Origin: Weissella confusa
GTDB lineage: Bacteria > Bacillota > Bacilli > Lactobacillales > Lactobacillaceae
NCBI GenBank assembly: GCA_016466735.1
Contig: JAAOED010000011.1
Location: forward strand, 1-64,000
Length of the DNA: 64,000 bases
Reading direction: 5' to 3'
Positions 62,870-64,000 of this stretch are shown here, piece by piece. The notes under the pieces were generated by a model. It was not told where the DNA came from, searched no databases, and saw nothing but the letters and a program-made list of their open reading frames with translations. The position numbers and the translations under genes were made by a program. Numbering within the stretch: position 1 is the first letter of the stretch; the number at the start of each line of letters is the position of its first letter.

Positions 62870-64000
62870 CTGTTTGCGACACAGTCACATCATTGGCACT
62901 ACCTGCCGTATAGCCACGAATCGTGGGTGCGGCAAAAGCTATATCATCTGTACCCGCTTTGGCTCCTGAAGACAAACCACTGATTCCAATGATATCCCCA
63001 ACCGCAGCCACAAACGTCGTTGGGTCTTTGATTGCGTTCCCGTTGGCATCAACATACTTAACAGTTGTAGTACCAGTGTTAAACGTACCAGACAAGTTAT
63101 TAATTGAGGCAAAATTATCGTTGGCCTTTTGTCCGTTGGCAGCGTTAACACCAACTGAGAAGGACTTAGGCGGGTTCAGTGTGATACCAGCGTTGTTGGT
63201 ATTAATTGTCCAAGAGTGACCATTTGTATCTTTTAGAGACGCTGAAATGTACGGACCACCACCTGGTCCACCAGTTGGATTCCAAGTTAGTTGGTACTTA
63301 ATTGTTGTTGTCCATGACGTCAGATTTTGTCCTTTGGTATACATTGCATCGGGCACCGAATTCAATGCACCTGAACTATTTGTGGTACGCAAGGCACCAA
63401 ACGGGCCGGCCGCTGGATCACCAGAATTTTGATAGAAGTCCAACCCAAAGGCCAAGGCATTACCAAACCCTTGAATTCCGAGTCCACCGCCACCATTAGC
63501 CATGTTGTAGTCCGTCGCCATCTTACCTGGATCTGTCGGTGTCAAAACAAGTCCGACCCAGTCAGACCAATTACCATTAGAAGGCAAAGTACCGTCTGAT
63601 CCACCCAAATTAGGATGGAAATACCCATCAATCGTAAATTTCATGCTCGCATCAAATTGACGATTAACATAGTAGTAACCAATAGTATTTTGACCGTTCG
63701 CAGTCAGCTTGGCATAAGTTTGAGTCGCCGGATCCTTGTAGGAGCTACTTTCTGCTGACCAAACTGTACCATTATAAGTTCCCTTACCTGCATATTCAGT
63801 GTGTGTATTCGTCGTAGTAGTATTCCATTGAACATAACGACTCGAACCTGTAGCTGTGTCGGCATCGGTCACTGTATCAATGGTCGCCGAAGAGTTTGTT
63901 TGGGCTGCAAAAACACTCCCCAATCGATCGCCAAATAAGTCAAAAACTTTATTAGTATCATTAGCCGTTATCAGCGATACCACGGTTAGACCAGCAACCA
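62724..64000 (-). CDS. Giant adhesin, N-terminal lectin-like segment (partial at window edge)
   Basis: Open to the window edge. It begins inside a signal peptide (VAGLTVVSLITANDTNKVF), as in KxYKxGKxW-type proteins. Residues about 40-290 look like an L-type lectin domain: SMKFTIDGYFHPNLGGSDG, GLGIQGFGNALAFGLDFYQNSGDPA, and ISASLKDTNGHSWTINTNNAGI. Then a MucBP-like start (TTTVKYVDANGNAIKDPTTF). The true frame leaves this one near 62.80 kb after VQQEAIVNTNKPE. Expected role: glycan binding at the cell surface. Confidence 0.8.
   Translation of the reverse strand, partial: VAGLTVVSLITANDTNKVFDLFGDRLGSVFAAQTNSSATIDTVTDADTATGSSRYVQWNTTTTNTHTEYAGKGTYNGTVWSAESSSYKDPATQTYAKLTANGQNTIGYYYVNRQFDASMKFTIDGYFHPNLGGSDGTLPSNGNWSDWVGLVLTPTDPGKMATDYNMANGGGGLGIQGFGNALAFGLDFYQNSGDPAAGPFGALRTTNSSGALNSVPDAMYTKGQNLTSWTTTIKYQLTWNPTGGPGGGPYISASLKDTNGHSWTINTNNAGITLNPPKSFSVGVNAANGQKANDNFASINNLSGTFNTGTTTVKYVDANGNAIKDPTTFVAAVGDIIGISGLSSGAKAGTDDIAFAAPTIRGYTAGSANDVTVSQTDGNNVITIKYKGTVQQEAIVNTNKPELWNGSRTGWGNCVFNASLGSSY

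Larger units (their letters stand above)
50294..64000 (-). pseudogene. Giant LPxTG-type surface adhesin, 5'-partial, three apparent frameshifts
   Basis: A single gene of more than 13.7 kb (about 4,560 codons), continuing past the window edge. From the N-terminus: end of a signal peptide (VAGLTVVSLITAN), lectin-like domain, about 20 beta modules of 90-105 residues, an Ig-like module, some 15 helical modules each opening with TAPVSNE, a Pro-rich wall spanner and an LPDTA sorting motif, hydrophobic helix and KRRKNEDEN tail. Reading frame changes near 62.80, 52.94 and 50.47 kb. The parts are listed separately. Whether the gene is broken in the organism or only in the sequence cannot be decided here. 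Confidence 0.85.

Overview
This window is a gene-dense stretch of a low-to-mid GC Firmicute chromosome, most likely a heterofermentative lactic acid bacterium of the Weissella/Leuconostoc group. The evidence is the protein families present (class Ib ribonucleotide reductase, LysM-Apf type wall protein, DegV, LPxTG-like surface adhesin), a pyruvate kinase without the pfkA partner usual in homofermenters, and typical lactic-acid-bacterium riboswitches and T-boxes. The genus is inferred from family resemblance, not from an alignment. Almost everything is on the minus strand. No rRNA, tRNA, phage, intact IS element or CRISPR array was found.

Layout. 0.1-2.3 kb: small membrane protein, rsmE, prmA. 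2.4-3.8 kb: pyk. 4.0-5.8 kb: lysine permease behind a lysine riboswitch. 5.9-7.0 kb (plus strand): a PAP2-like membrane protein without its catalytic residues, and a GNAT enzyme. 7.1-20.2 kb: a complete de novo purine operon purEKCSQLFMNHD ending in an overlapping fhs, with PurBox-like sites upstream. 20.4-21.1 kb: a lone ribB with its own PurBox-like site. 21.7-24.1 kb: an amino-acid ABC transporter behind a T-box, histidine being the best guess. 24.1-28.1 kb: mreD, an inverted alpha carbonic anhydrase, mreC, mreB and a short radC. 28.2-32.6 kb: VOC protein, Rgg-like regulator, GlcNAc/glucose PTS, DegV. 32.7-34.9 kb: CLC channel with two FluC/CrcB proteins. 35.4-38.4 kb: a TrpXYZ-type transporter behind a leader that encodes a 14-residue peptide with tandem Trp codons. 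38.4-42.7 kb: nrdF, nrdE, nrdH and divergent nrdI. 42.7-50.2 kb: small unknowns, LysM-Apf wall protein with a WalR box, an mhqO/mhqD pair (mhqD frameshifted), mtnN, a Nudix hydrolase, Csp and a DUF4044-type microprotein. 50.3-64.0 kb: one giant surface adhesin gene of about 13.7 kb, open at its 5' end at the window edge and broken by three apparent single-base frameshifts.

The most interesting points are as follows. (1) Classical ribosome-mediated Trp attenuation appears to control a transporter in a Firmicute, where T-boxes are the norm. (2) purE and ribB share a PurBox at the same distance (-75/-76) from predicted starts, suggesting that RibB supplies formate to Fhs for purine synthesis in a bacterium that probably lacks pyruvate formate-lyase. 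(3) A structured intergenic element of about 0.34 kb occurs three times; its conserved core is closed by outer stems that differ in sequence between copies while still pairing. (4) The giant adhesin shows architecture, recent 387-bp tandem duplications and homopolymer lesions.
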